A stretch of DNA of 64,000 nt from Agromyces subbeticus DSM 16689. Its GTDB lineage: Bacteria > Actinomycetota > Actinomycetes > Actinomycetales > Microbacteriaceae. Of the stretch, positions 46,677 to 54,732 are shown one piece after another; within the stretch, counting starts at the first letter, position 1; each line of letters opens with the position of its first letter. The stretch is from positions 62,001 through 126,000 of the forward strand of contig NZ_ATXG01000008.1 in NCBI RefSeq assembly GCF_000421565.1, written 5' to 3'. Made by a program: the position numbers and the translations under genes. The notes below the pieces were generated by a model that saw only the letters and a list, made by a program, of their open reading frames with translations, was not told where the DNA came from and made no database searches.

Positions 46677-48080
46677 TCATCCGCGCTCCCGCTCGAGCGA
46701 GCCGAGCAGCTGCGGCACGATGCGATAGACGTCTCCGCAGCCGAGGGTGATCACGAAATCGCCCTCGCGCGCGATGCTCGCGGTGTAGTCGGCCGCCTGC
46801 TGCCAGTCGGACACGAATGCCACGTGCGACGCATCTCTGAACCGCTCGCTGACGAGCGCTCCGGTCACTCCGGGCTCGGGGTCCTCCCGAGCCCCGTAGA
46901 CATCGAGCACGACGGTCTCGTCGGCGTACTGCTCGAGCACCTCGGCGAACTCCTTCGCGAAGAGTCGGGTGCGGCTGTAGAGGTGCGGCTGGTGCACGGC
47001 GATGATGCGCCCCTCCCCCACGACCGTGCGCGCAGCCGAGAGTGCAGCAGCCACCTCGGTGGGGTGGTGGGCGTAGTCGTCGTAGACGCTCACGCCGCCG
47101 ACAGTGCCGTGCAGCTCGAAGCGCCGGCCGGTGCCCGCGAACCGGGCGATGCCGGCGAGCGACGCTGCCGGGTCGAGCCCGAGGCCGACGAGCACCGCGA
47201 ACGCGCCGGCAGCATTGATGGCGTTGTGCCGACCGGGAATGCGGAGCTGAGCGTCGTAGTCGACGCCCTGGTAGGCGACGGTGAACGACACCGGGCCCTC
47301 GGTGCCGATCGAGTGCACCCGCACCGTGGCATCCTGCGCCTCGCCGAAGGTGATGACGCGTTCGTGCGCGAGTCGCGCTGCGACCCGGGTCGCCCCGGCG
47401 TCGTCGGAGGAGATCACGACGAACTCGCGAGCTCGATCGGCGAAGTCGACGAACGCCTGCTCGAAGGCCTCGAGCGATCCGTAGTGGTCGAGGTGGTCGG
47501 GGTCGACGTTCGTGACGAGAGCCACCGAGGTGTCGTAGAGCAGGAACGACCCGTCGGACTCGTCGGCCTCGACCACGAACAGCTCTCCCTCGCCCGCGGC
47601 CGACGAGACGCCGAGTTCTTCGATGACACCGCCGTTGACGAAGCTCGGGTCTTCGCCGAGGGCGAGCAGGCCGGTGACGACCATGCCCGTCGAGGTGGTC
47701 TTGCCGTGCGCACCGGCCACCGAGACGAGCCGCTGACCCGCGATGAGCGCCGCGAGAGCCTGGGAGCGGTGCAGCACCGGGAGTCCGCGCTCGAGGGCGA
47801 GCTGGTACTCGGGGTTGTCGAGCCAGAGCGCCCCGGTGACCACGACCGTGTCGACATCGTCGGAGAGGTTCTCGGCCGCGTGTCCGATGGCGACCTCTGC
47901 GCCGAGCGCCCGCAGCGCTGCGATGTTGTCGGAGTCGCGCACGTCGGAACCGGTGACCCGATGTCCGGCCTTCAGCATGAGTCTCGCGATGCCGCTCATG
48001 CCCGAACCGCCGATGCCGACGAAGTGCGCGGCGCCGAGTTCGGCGGGGATCTGGGCTGAGAGATCGGGCTTGATCGTCAC
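46677..48080 (-). CDS. murC: UDP-N-acetylmuramate--L-alanine ligase
   Basis: Adds L-alanine to UDP-MurNAc. 467 aa: an N-terminal Rossmann domain ([20 protein letters not shown]), ATP loop [39 protein letters not shown], and the C-terminal domain with [15 protein letters not shown] and [17 protein letters not shown]. Start GTG 48080. It is separated from murG by 112 nt containing a perfect palindrome, an unusual gap in this tightly packed cluster. Confidence 0.97.
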   Translation of the reverse strand: MTIKPDLSAQIPAELGAAHFVGIGGSGMSGIARLMLKAGHRVTGSDVRDSDNIAALRALGAEVAIGHAAENLSDDVDTVVVTGALWLDNPEYQLALERGLPVLHRSQALAALIAGQRLVSVAGAHGKTTSTGMVVTGLLALGEDPSFVNGGVIEELGVSSAAGEGELFVVEADESDGSFLLYDTSVALVTNVDPDHLDHYGSLEAFEQAFVDFADRAREFVVISSDDAGATRVAARLAHERVITFGEAQDATVRVHSIGTEGPVSFTVAYQGVDYDAQLRIPGRHNAINAAGAFAVLVGLGLDPAASLAGIARFAGTGRRFELHGTVGGVSVYDDYAHHPTEVAAALSAARTVVGEGRIIAVHQPHLYSRTRLFAKEFAEVLEQYADETVVLDVYGAREDPEPGVTGALVSERFRDASHVAFVSDWQQAADYTASIAREGDFVITLGCGDVYRIVPQLLGSLERERG

Positions 48081-48160
48081 GGTTCGGCTGTTCTTCCTCG
48101 GTGCGGTCGGGATGCGGTCGGGTCGGTCACTGAGTGCGCTGATCGGCGCACGTTTCGTGC

Positions 48161-48184
48161 GAGCGGATGCCGCGGCATCCGCTC
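48161..48184. repeat. 24-bp perfect palindrome between murG and murC
   Basis: GAGCGGATGCCG followed by its exact complement CGGCATCCGCTC. It contains two inverted copies of the octamer CGGATGCC that recurs through the window. As RNA it would form a hairpin 9 nt beyond the murG stop and 80 nt before murC; no T tract follows. Confidence 0.75.
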
Positions 48185-48192
48185 ACTCAACG

Positions 48193-49293
48193 TTACGCGC
48201 CTTGCCGGTGGCCATCGGCTGGCTCGCCGAGCGCCTCGTCGACGAGGGCGACCATGCGGTCGGTGCCGTCACGGAAGCCGACGGATGCGGAGGCTGCGGC
48301 CATCGCCCGCAATCGAGCGGCATCGGCGAGCAGGGCGAGCAGTTGCCCCGACACCCACTCGGGAACGAATGCGGCATCGTCGACGAGCACTGCACCGCCC
48401 GCGTCGACCACTCCGGCCGCATTGAAGCGCTGCTCGCCGTTGCCGACGGGGTACGGCACGAACACGGCGGGGATGCCGAGGGCGGCGAGCTCGCTCACGG
48501 TCGCGGCACCGGCCCGCGAGACGGCGGCGTCGGCCACGGCCATCGCGAGGTCCATGCGGTCGGCGTACTCGAGCACGTGGTAGCCCGCGATGCCCGGATC
48601 GGTGATGTCGGCATTGGCGCCCGTCACGTGGAGCACCTGCCACCCGGCGCCCGTGATGGCCGCCGCCGACTCGACCATGGTGCGGTTGATGCGCCGGGCA
48701 CCGAGGGATCCGCCGGTGGCGAGGAGCACCGGCCGCTCGGGGTCGAGCTCGAAGTGGACGGCGGCCTCGACACGGCGCGACGGCGGATCGAGTGTCTCGA
48801 TCTCCCGCCGGAGCGGCATGCCGACGAGACGCGCACGCGGCAGCGGAGTGCCCTCGAAGGCGACGCCGACCGTCGCGGCGAAGCGGGCGCCGAGCTTGTT
48901 CGCGAGACCCGGCCGAGCGTTCGCCTCGTGGATCGCGACCGGAACGCCGGCGCGGCGCGCGGCGAGGTACGCGGGCGTCGACACGTAGCCGCCGAAGCCG
49001 ACGACGACATCGACCCCGCGTGCATCGATGATCTTCCGCACCGCAGAGACGGATGCGCGGAATCGCGCAGGGAATGCGAGGGCTGCCCGGTTCGGGCGTC
49101 GAGGGAACGGCACCTTCGCGATCGTCAGCAGCTCGTACCCGCGCGCGGGTACCAATCGGGCCTCGAGCCCTTCGGCCGTGCCGAGCACGAGCACGGATGC
49201 CGCGGGATCACGTTCGCGGAGGCGGTCGGCCACCGCGAGCAGCGGGTTCACATGACCGGCGGTGCCGCCGCCGGCGAGCAGGTACGTCGTCAT
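48193..49293 (-). CDS. murG: Undecaprenyldiphospho-muramoylpentapeptide beta-N-acetylglucosaminyltransferase
   Basis: Converts lipid I to lipid II on the inner membrane face. 366 aa. Motifs: LLAGGGTAGHVNPLLAVADR, VGFGGYVSTPAYLAARRAGV, IHEANARPGLANKLGARFA, ATGGSLGARRINRTMVE, SRAGAATVSELAALGIPAVF and VPYPVGNGEQRFNA. ATG 49293 overlaps the ftsW stop as ATGA. Confidence 0.97.
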   Translation of the reverse strand: MTTYLLAGGGTAGHVNPLLAVADRLRERDPAASVLVLGTAEGLEARLVPARGYELLTIAKVPFPRRPNRAALAFPARFRASVSAVRKIIDARGVDVVVGFGGYVSTPAYLAARRAGVPVAIHEANARPGLANKLGARFAATVGVAFEGTPLPRARLVGMPLRREIETLDPPSRRVEAAVHFELDPERPVLLATGGSLGARRINRTMVESAAAITGAGWQVLHVTGANADITDPGIAGYHVLEYADRMDLAMAVADAAVSRAGAATVSELAALGIPAVFVPYPVGNGEQRFNAAGVVDAGGAVLVDDAAFVPEWVSGQLLALLADAARLRAMAAASASVGFRDGTDRMVALVDEALGEPADGHRQGA

Positions 49294-50579
49294 CGCGCCG
49301 CCCGCGTGCCAGACGCGCGGCTCGCCTTGCGCGCCGCTGCTCGGGCCTCGGCCTTCGCTGCCAGGCGAGAGGCCGCCTCGGGGTCGCGCGCGACCGAGAG
49401 CACGATGCCGATCGCGAAGAGCGTGGTGAGCAGCGCAGTGCCGCCGGCTGAGACGAGCGGCAGCGGAACGCCGAGAACAGGGAAGACACCGAGCACGACA
49501 CCGATGTTGACACATGCCTGGCCGATCACCCAGACGAGCACCGCTGCCGAGACGGTTCGCGCGAACGGGGTGCGCGCCGCGCGCAGCACCCGGCCGAGCG
49601 CCACCGCGAGCACCACGAACATGGCGATGACCACGATCGCCCCGACCAGGCCGAGTTCTTCGCCGATGATGGCGAAGATGAAGTCGTTGTCGGCGGCGGG
49701 CAGCCACGACCACTTCGCCGTCGAGTTGCCGAGACCCACGCCGAAGATGCCGCCGTTCGCGAGGGCGAACGAGCCGTGCAGGATCTGCCAGCAGTCGTTG
49801 ACCGCGTCACCGCCGCCCCCACTCTCGCAGTTGGCGTCGAGGAAGGAGGTGATGCGCCGCATGCGATTCTCGCTCGAGACCGCGACGAGCACGAAGACGA
49901 TGATCGCGGCGAAGATCGGGGGCAGCAGCAGCCGCAGCCGCACGCCGATGAGGAAGAGCGCACCGAGCAGCATCGCGCCCATGACCATGACCGTGCCGAG
50001 GTCGCCGCCGAGCAGCACGAGGCCGATCGCGCCGCCGCCCACGAGGATGATCGGCAGGATGCCGTGCACGAAATCGCCGAGCAGCGCCTCTTTCTTGGTC
50101 ACGATGAGGCCGAGCCACATGACGAGCGCGACCTTGATGAGTTCGGAGGGCTGGAACTGCACCGGGCCGAGCTGGATCCAGTTCGTGTTGCCGCCGACCG
50201 TGATGCCGAGGCCGGTGGCCACCACGAGGAACTGCAAGAGGCACGAGACGAGGAGCGCCGGCCACGCCAGCCGCATCCAGAACTGCTCGGGCATTCTGCT
50301 CGCGATGAGCATGATGGGGATGCCGAACACCGCGTAGAGCCCTTGGCGCATCGCTTGGGCGAAGAAGCTCTCGTCTTCGAGGTGCGATTGCACCACCGAC
50401 GCTGAGAGCACCATCACGAGGCCGAAGACCACGAGGAAGAGTGTCGTGCCGAGCAGCAGGAAGTAGTCGGCCGATTCGACGCGGAACACGCGTCCGAGCC
50501 GGATGCGGGCGGCGGAGATGCCGGGCCGGTCAGGCTCCTGGGAGCGGTTCACGCGGGGCGGAGTCGCCACCCGCCTCAC
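49290..50579 (-). CDS. ftsW: Septal peptidoglycan polymerase FtsW (SEDS)
   Basis: SEDS glycosyltransferase that works with FtsI. 429 aa, ten membrane helices. Motifs: NTNWIQLGPVQFQPSELIKV, GGDLGTVMVMGAMLLGALFL, GVGLGNSTAKWSWLPAADND and FIFAIIGEELGLVGA, and GVFPVLGVPLPLVSAGGTAL. GTG 50579 has GGGAGG upstream, which makes it overlap murD by 50 nt. A later GTG at 50552 would still overlap by 23 nt. A cytoplasmic Ala/Arg-rich tail ends the protein. Confidence 0.95.
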   Translation of the reverse strand: MRRVATPPRVNRSQEPDRPGISAARIRLGRVFRVESADYFLLLGTTLFLVVFGLVMVLSASVVQSHLEDESFFAQAMRQGLYAVFGIPIMLIASRMPEQFWMRLAWPALLVSCLLQFLVVATGLGITVGGNTNWIQLGPVQFQPSELIKVALVMWLGLIVTKKEALLGDFVHGILPIILVGGGAIGLVLLGGDLGTVMVMGAMLLGALFLIGVRLRLLLPPIFAAIIVFVLVAVSSENRMRRITSFLDANCESGGGGDAVNDCWQILHGSFALANGGIFGVGLGNSTAKWSWLPAADNDFIFAIIGEELGLVGAIVVIAMFVVLAVALGRVLRAARTPFARTVSAAVLVWVIGQACVNIGVVLGVFPVLGVPLPLVSAGGTALLTTLFAIGIVLSVARDPEAASRLAAKAEARAAARKASRASGTRAAR

Positions 50580-52071
50580 CTCCCAGCATCGATCCGACGG
50601 CTTCGTGGAAGCGCCGCCCCCGGTCGCCGTAGTCGGTGAACTGGTCCATCGACGCTGCCGCGGGAGCGAGCAGCACGGTGTCGCCGTCTTCGGCGACCGC
50701 CGCTGCCAGCGCCACCGCGTCGGGCATCACCGTTTCAGTGTCATCCGTCACCACTTCGAACAGCGGCAGCTCGGGGGCGTGTCGGCGGAACGCGGCCACC
50801 AGCGCTGCACGGTCGACGCCGATCACGATGGCTGCACGGAGTCGACCGACGTGTGCTGCGACGAGCGCATCGGCGTCGACACCCTTCAAGAGGCCGCCGA
50901 CGATCCAGACGACCGTGCCGAACGCTCGCAACGACGCTTCGGCCGCGTGCGGGTTCGTCGCCTTCGAGTCGTCGACCCAGCGGATGCCCCCGGACACCGC
51001 CACCGTCTCGATGCGGTGCGCGTCGAGCCGGAACTCGCCGAGCGCGTCGTGGATGGCCGCGACCGGAACGCCGAACGAACGGGCCAACGCCGAAGCGGCG
51101 AGGATGTTCGCGACGACGTGCGGAGCGGCAAGACCCCGCGGCTCGAGCTCTGCGAGCGTCGTGATCTCGAGTGCCGCAGAGCGCCGGTCGTCGAGGAACG
51201 CGCGGTCGCAGAGGATTCCGTCGACCACTCCGAAGTCGCTCGGTCCGGGAACATCGAGGCCGAACCCGATGGCGCGGGCGCCCTCTTCGACCTCTGCCTC
51301 TTCGACCATGCGGCGGGTGACCTCGTCGGCCCGGTTGTAGACGCACGCGATCTTGGTGTTCGCGTAGACCGTCGCCTTCGCGGCGCGATACGCCTCGGGA
51401 GACCCGTGCCAGTCGAGATGATCGTCGGCGATGTTCAGCACGACGCTCGACCAGGGGTGCAGCGCCCCAGGGCCAACGGCCGGCAAGTGGTGCAGTTGGT
51501 AGCTCGAGAGCTCGACGACGAGCACGTCGAAGCCGCCCGGATCGCGCACGGCGTCGAGCACCGGCACTCCGATGTTGCCGCACGGCGCGGCGCGCAGGCC
51601 GCCGGCAGCGAGGAAGGTGGCCGCCATCTGCACGGTCGTGGTCTTGCCGTTCGTGCCGGTGACGAGGATCCACTCGGCGGCGTTGACCTTGTCACGCACG
51701 CGCCACGCGAGTTCGATGTCACCCCAGACGGCGACCGACCCGGCCTCCGCCCACTCGAGCACGGGGTGATCGGGATGGAACCCTGGCGAGGCGACGATGA
51801 GCTCGGGCGCGAAGTCGATGAGCTCGGCGGGCACGGCATCGAGCGGATGCCGCAGCAGCTGCGCCCCGATGACCTCGAGGATGCGCGCACGATCGTCGTC
51901 GACCTCGGGCGCCGCGACGAGCACCGTCGCCCCCAGCTCGGTGAGCGTGTCGGCGACCGCGAAACCGGTGACCCCGAGTCCGAGCACCACGACGCGGAGC
52001 CCCGACCAGTCGGCGTTCCAGCTGGTCAGCGAGTCGAGACGATCGGGCACGGGCGAAGCGGCATCCGTCAT
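50530..52071 (-). CDS. murD: UDP-N-acetylmuramoyl-L-alanine--D-glutamate ligase
   Basis: Adds D-glutamate. 513 aa: Rossmann N-domain (LRVVVLGLGVTGFAVADTLT), ATP loop LVTGTNGKTTTVQMAATFL, SSYQLHHLPA, LNIADDHLDWHGSPEAY, and the C-domain (EFRLDAHRIETVAVSGGIRW, VDDSKATNPHAAEASL). ATG 52071 shares one base with the mraY stop (TGATG). The 3' end is overlapped by ftsW. Confidence 0.96.
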   Translation of the reverse strand: MTDAASPVPDRLDSLTSWNADWSGLRVVVLGLGVTGFAVADTLTELGATVLVAAPEVDDDRARILEVIGAQLLRHPLDAVPAELIDFAPELIVASPGFHPDHPVLEWAEAGSVAVWGDIELAWRVRDKVNAAEWILVTGTNGKTTTVQMAATFLAAGGLRAAPCGNIGVPVLDAVRDPGGFDVLVVELSSYQLHHLPAVGPGALHPWSSVVLNIADDHLDWHGSPEAYRAAKATVYANTKIACVYNRADEVTRRMVEEAEVEEGARAIGFGLDVPGPSDFGVVDGILCDRAFLDDRRSAALEITTLAELEPRGLAAPHVVANILAASALARSFGVPVAAIHDALGEFRLDAHRIETVAVSGGIRWVDDSKATNPHAAEASLRAFGTVVWIVGGLLKGVDADALVAAHVGRLRAAIVIGVDRAALVAAFRRHAPELPLFEVVTDDTETVMPDAVALAAAVAEDGDTVLLAPAAASMDQFTDYGDRGRRFHEAVGSMLGGEAGGDSAPREPLPGA

Positions 52072-53168
52072 CAGCTCTGCAGCCACTCGAAGTAGAAGGC
52101 GCCGACACCGGCCGCAACGAGCAAGCCGCCGATGATCCAGAAGCGCACGACGATCGTGACCTCGGCCCAGCCCTTCAGCTCGAAGTGGTGGTGGATCGGG
52201 CTCATCAGGAAGATGCGTTTGCCATGGGTGAGCTTGAAGTACGCGCGCTGCACGATGACCGAACCGGTCTCGATGACGAAGAGGCCGCCGATGAGCAGCA
52301 GCAGCAGTTCGGTGCGGCTGACGATCGCGAGCGCCGCGAGTGCGCCGCCGAGCGCGAGCGAGCCCGTGTCGCCCATGTAGATCTTGGCCGGGTTCGTGTT
52401 CCACCAGAGGAAGCCGATGAGCCCGCCGACGATCGCCGTGGCGACGATCGCGATGTCGAGCGGGTCGCGCACGTCGTAGCAGCGGTACTCGTCATCGGGA
52501 TTCAGTCCGATCGCCGCACACGACTGGTTGAACTGCCAGAAGCCGATGATGACGAATGAGCCGATCGCCAGGATCGAGGCGCCGCCCGCGAGACCGTCGA
52601 GGCCGTCGGTCACGTTGACGCCATTCGAGGTGCCGACGGCGAGCAGGCAGATCCAGAGCACGTAGAGCACGACGCCGACGATCGTGCCGAAGACCATGAA
52701 GTCGAGGGGCAGATCGCGGATGAACGAGATCTTCGTGTCGGCGGGCGTGACACCGCGATTGTTCGGGAACTGGATCGCGAGCAGCGCGAAGGCGCTCGCG
52801 ATGACCACCTGGCCCACGACCTTCGCCCAGCCGCCGAGCCCGAGGCTCTGCTTCTTGCGGGTCTTCAGGAAGTCGTCGACGAAGCCGACCACGCCGAGAC
52901 CGACCATCATGAGCAGCACGAGCAGCCCCGAAGCCGTGGGCTTCTCATCGCTGACGAGCAGCGTTGCGACGAAGTAGCCGAACAGCGTGCCGAGGATGAA
53001 GATGATGCCGCCCATGGTGGGCGTGCCGCGCTTGACGTGGTGGCTCTTGGGCCCGTCGTCGCGGATGAACTGACCCCAGCCCAGGCGCACGAACAGCCGG
53101 ATGAACAGCGGGGTCAGGAACAGCGTGAAGGCGAGCGACAACGCCCCAGCGGTCAGCAGTGCTCTCAC
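52071..53168 (-). CDS. mraY: Phospho-N-acetylmuramoyl-pentapeptide transferase
   Basis: Transfers phospho-MurNAc-pentapeptide to undecaprenyl phosphate, making lipid I. 365 aa, ten membrane helices. Motifs: [80 protein letters not shown] and [23 protein letters not shown] 53168 ([14 protein letters not shown]) is preferred over GTG 53177 because it overlaps the stop of the small repeat ORF as GTGA and matches the family N-terminus. Confidence 0.95.
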   Translation of the reverse strand: MRALLTAGALSLAFTLFLTPLFIRLFVRLGWGQFIRDDGPKSHHVKRGTPTMGGIIFILGTLFGYFVATLLVSDEKPTASGLLVLLMMVGLGVVGFVDDFLKTRKKQSLGLGGWAKVVGQVVIASAFALLAIQFPNNRGVTPADTKISFIRDLPLDFMVFGTIVGVVLYVLWICLLAVGTSNGVNVTDGLDGLAGGASILAIGSFVIIGFWQFNQSCAAIGLNPDDEYRCYDVRDPLDIAIVATAIVGGLIGFLWWNTNPAKIYMGDTGSLALGGALAALAIVSRTELLLLLIGGLFVIETGSVIVQRAYFKLTHGKRIFLMSPIHHHFELKGWAEVTIVVRFWIIGGLLVAAGVGAFYFEWLQS

Positions 53169-53323
53169 GCGAGCCACTCTCCCAGTCGGTCATCGAGCAG
53201 GCCGGCGCTTCGCCCAGCCCCGCCGCGTTCCTGAACAGCGCTCACGCGAACCACGCTCTCCAGACGGTCGTCGAGCAGGCCGGCGCTTCGCCCAGCCCCG
53301 CCGCGTTCCTGAACAGCGCTCAC
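53165..53323 (-). CDS. 52-codon repeat micro-ORF coupling murF to mraY
   Basis: Not recognised as any known family. GTG 53323 overlaps the murF stop as GTGA, and its own TGA overlaps the mraY GTG as GTGA, so it sits as a translational bridge. It encodes two 26-residue repeats. Each starts [20 protein letters not shown]; the first ends LESVVR, the second [20 protein letters not shown] resembles the last residues of MurF ([16 protein letters not shown]), so the unit looks like tandem copies of the murF 3' end. One extra base in the first copy (about 53241-53272) shifts frame and fuses the two copies. No membrane segment. Whether the peptide is stable or only keeps ribosomes moving into mraY is unknown. 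Confidence 0.5.
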   Translation of the reverse strand: MSAVQERGGAGRSAGLLDDRLESVVRVSAVQERGGAGRSAGLLDDRLGEWLA

Positions 53324-53331
53324 GCGAACCA
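53195..53331. repeat. Tandem direct repeat at the murF-mraY junction
   Basis: 59 identical bases at 53195-53253 and 53273-53331, period 78 (26 codons). Flanking shorter matches at 53162-53190 and 53332-53346 give a partial third copy. Confidence 0.9.
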
Positions 53332-54732
53332 TTCTCCCAGTCGGTCGCCCAGCAGGCGCAGACCCGCCGAGTTCGAGGATTTCACCAGAATCGTGTCGCC
53401 GGGGCGCACGGTGGACGTGACGAGGTCGAACGCCTCGTCTGCAGACTCGACGAAGGCGGACTCGCCGTCCCATGAGCCTTCGTTGATCGCCGTGATGTGC
53501 AGGCGACGAGCGCCGGCTCCGACGACGACGAGTTGCGAGATACCGAGGCGCACGGCCAGGAGGCCGATGCGATCGTGCTCCTCGCCCGAGAACTCGCCGA
53601 GCTCGCTCATCTCGCCCAGCACCGCGATGGTGCGGGAGCCGGGGTTCTTCACCTGAGCGAGCGTCTTGATCGCGGCCGACATCGAATCGGGGCTCGCGTT
53701 GTACGCGTCGTTGATGATCGTCACGCCGTCGCGGCCACCCATGACCTGCATGCGCCAGCGCTCGGCGAGCGTCACCTGTTCGAGCGCGTCGACGATCGCG
53801 GGCAGCGGCACGCCGAGCTCGAGTGAGGCCGCGATCGCGGCGAGTGCGTTCATGACGTGGTGCTCGCCGAGCACAGAGAAGTGCACCTGAGCCGAGCCTC
53901 CGCCGGGCACGGTGACGGTGAAGTCGGTGCCGCGAGCGTGGGTGCGGATGTCGGTGGCGCGCACGTCGGCCGTGTCGCCGAGTCCGAACCAGACTGCACG
54001 TGCAGCGGTGAGGCCCGCCATGGGCACCACCCGCGGGTCGTCGGCGTTCAGCACCGCGACATCCGTGTCGAGCAGCTCGGTGACCATCTCGGCCTTCGCC
54101 CGCACCGTCTGCTCGATGCCGCCGAACTCGCCGGCGTGTGCGAGGCCGACCTTCAGCACGATGCCGACGTCGGGTCGCGCCATGCGCACGAGCCGTGCGA
54201 TCTCACCGACGGCGGACGCGCCCATCTCGGCCACGAGGAACTCGGTCGTCTCGGTGAGCTCGAGCATCGTGATCGGCGCACCGACCTCGTTGTTGAACGA
54301 CGCTCGTGCTGCGACCGTCGGGCCGACACGCTCGAGCACGGTGCGCAGGAGGTTCTTCGTGGTCGTCTTACCGTTGGAACCGGTCACGCCGACGATGCGC
54401 AGCCGCCCCAGGCTGCGCACGCGCCGCACCACTTCGGTCGCCAACGCGCCCAGCGCATCGACCGAGTCGTCGACGATGATCTGCGGCACGGCGAGATCGA
54501 GCGGGTGCTCGACGATGAGCAGTGCCGCGCCCTGTTCGGCTGCGGCCGGTGCGAAGCGGTGGCCGTCATCGAACTCGCCGCGCTTGGCGACGAAGACTCC
54601 CCCGTCGCCGACCTCCCTGGAGTCGGTCGTGACGGTGCCGTCGATGATCGTGTCGGGTGCGTGCGTCGTTCCGTCGAGCCGGAGCGTGCCGCCGACGGCC
54701 GAGGCGATCTCGGCCAGGGTCAGGGCGATCAC
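53320..54732 (-). CDS. murF: UDP-N-acetylmuramoyl-tripeptide--D-alanyl-D-alanine ligase
   Basis: Adds D-Ala-D-Ala to complete the pentapeptide precursor. 470 aa: N-domain (IALTLAEIASAVGGTLRLDG), ATP loop RIVGVTGSNGKTTTKNLLRT, SFNNEVGAPITMLEL, VAEMGASAVGEI, and IINDAYNASPDSMSAAIKTL in the C-domain. GTG 54732 overlaps the murE stop as GTGA and is preferred over GTG 54741. The C-terminal tail [17 protein letters not shown] is copied, degenerate, in the downstream repeat ORF. Confidence 0.95.
   Translation of the reverse strand: MIALTLAEIASAVGGTLRLDGTTHAPDTIIDGTVTTDSREVGDGGVFVAKRGEFDDGHRFAPAAAEQGAALLIVEHPLDLAVPQIIVDDSVDALGALATEVVRRVRSLGRLRIVGVTGSNGKTTTKNLLRTVLERVGPTVAARASFNNEVGAPITMLELTETTEFLVAEMGASAVGEIARLVRMARPDVGIVLKVGLAHAGEFGGIEQTVRAKAEMVTELLDTDVAVLNADDPRVVPMAGLTAARAVWFGLGDTADVRATDIRTHARGTDFTVTVPGGGSAQVHFSVLGEHHVMNALAAIAASLELGVPLPAIVDALEQVTLAERWRMQVMGGRDGVTIINDAYNASPDSMSAAIKTLAQVKNPGSRTIAVLGEMSELGEFSGEEHDRIGLLAVRLGISQLVVVGAGARRLHITAINEGSWDGESAFVESADEAFDLVTSTVRPGDTILVKSSNSAGLRLLGDRLGEWFA

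Noticed and set aside
46218-48059. Plus-strand open frame of 613 codons
   Set aside because: Antisense shadow of ftsQ and murC, with no recognisable domain or ribosome-binding site.
47743-50337. Plus-strand open frame of 864 codons
   Set aside because: It lies antisense to murC, murG and ftsW. Its translation is Ser/Ala/Arg-rich with no domain, and high-GC third positions keep antisense frames open.
53160-53346. Possible CRISPR-like or satellite repeat
   Set aside because: Only two full units with no unique spacers; the period is a multiple of three and the repeat is in a coding frame joined to murF and mraY.
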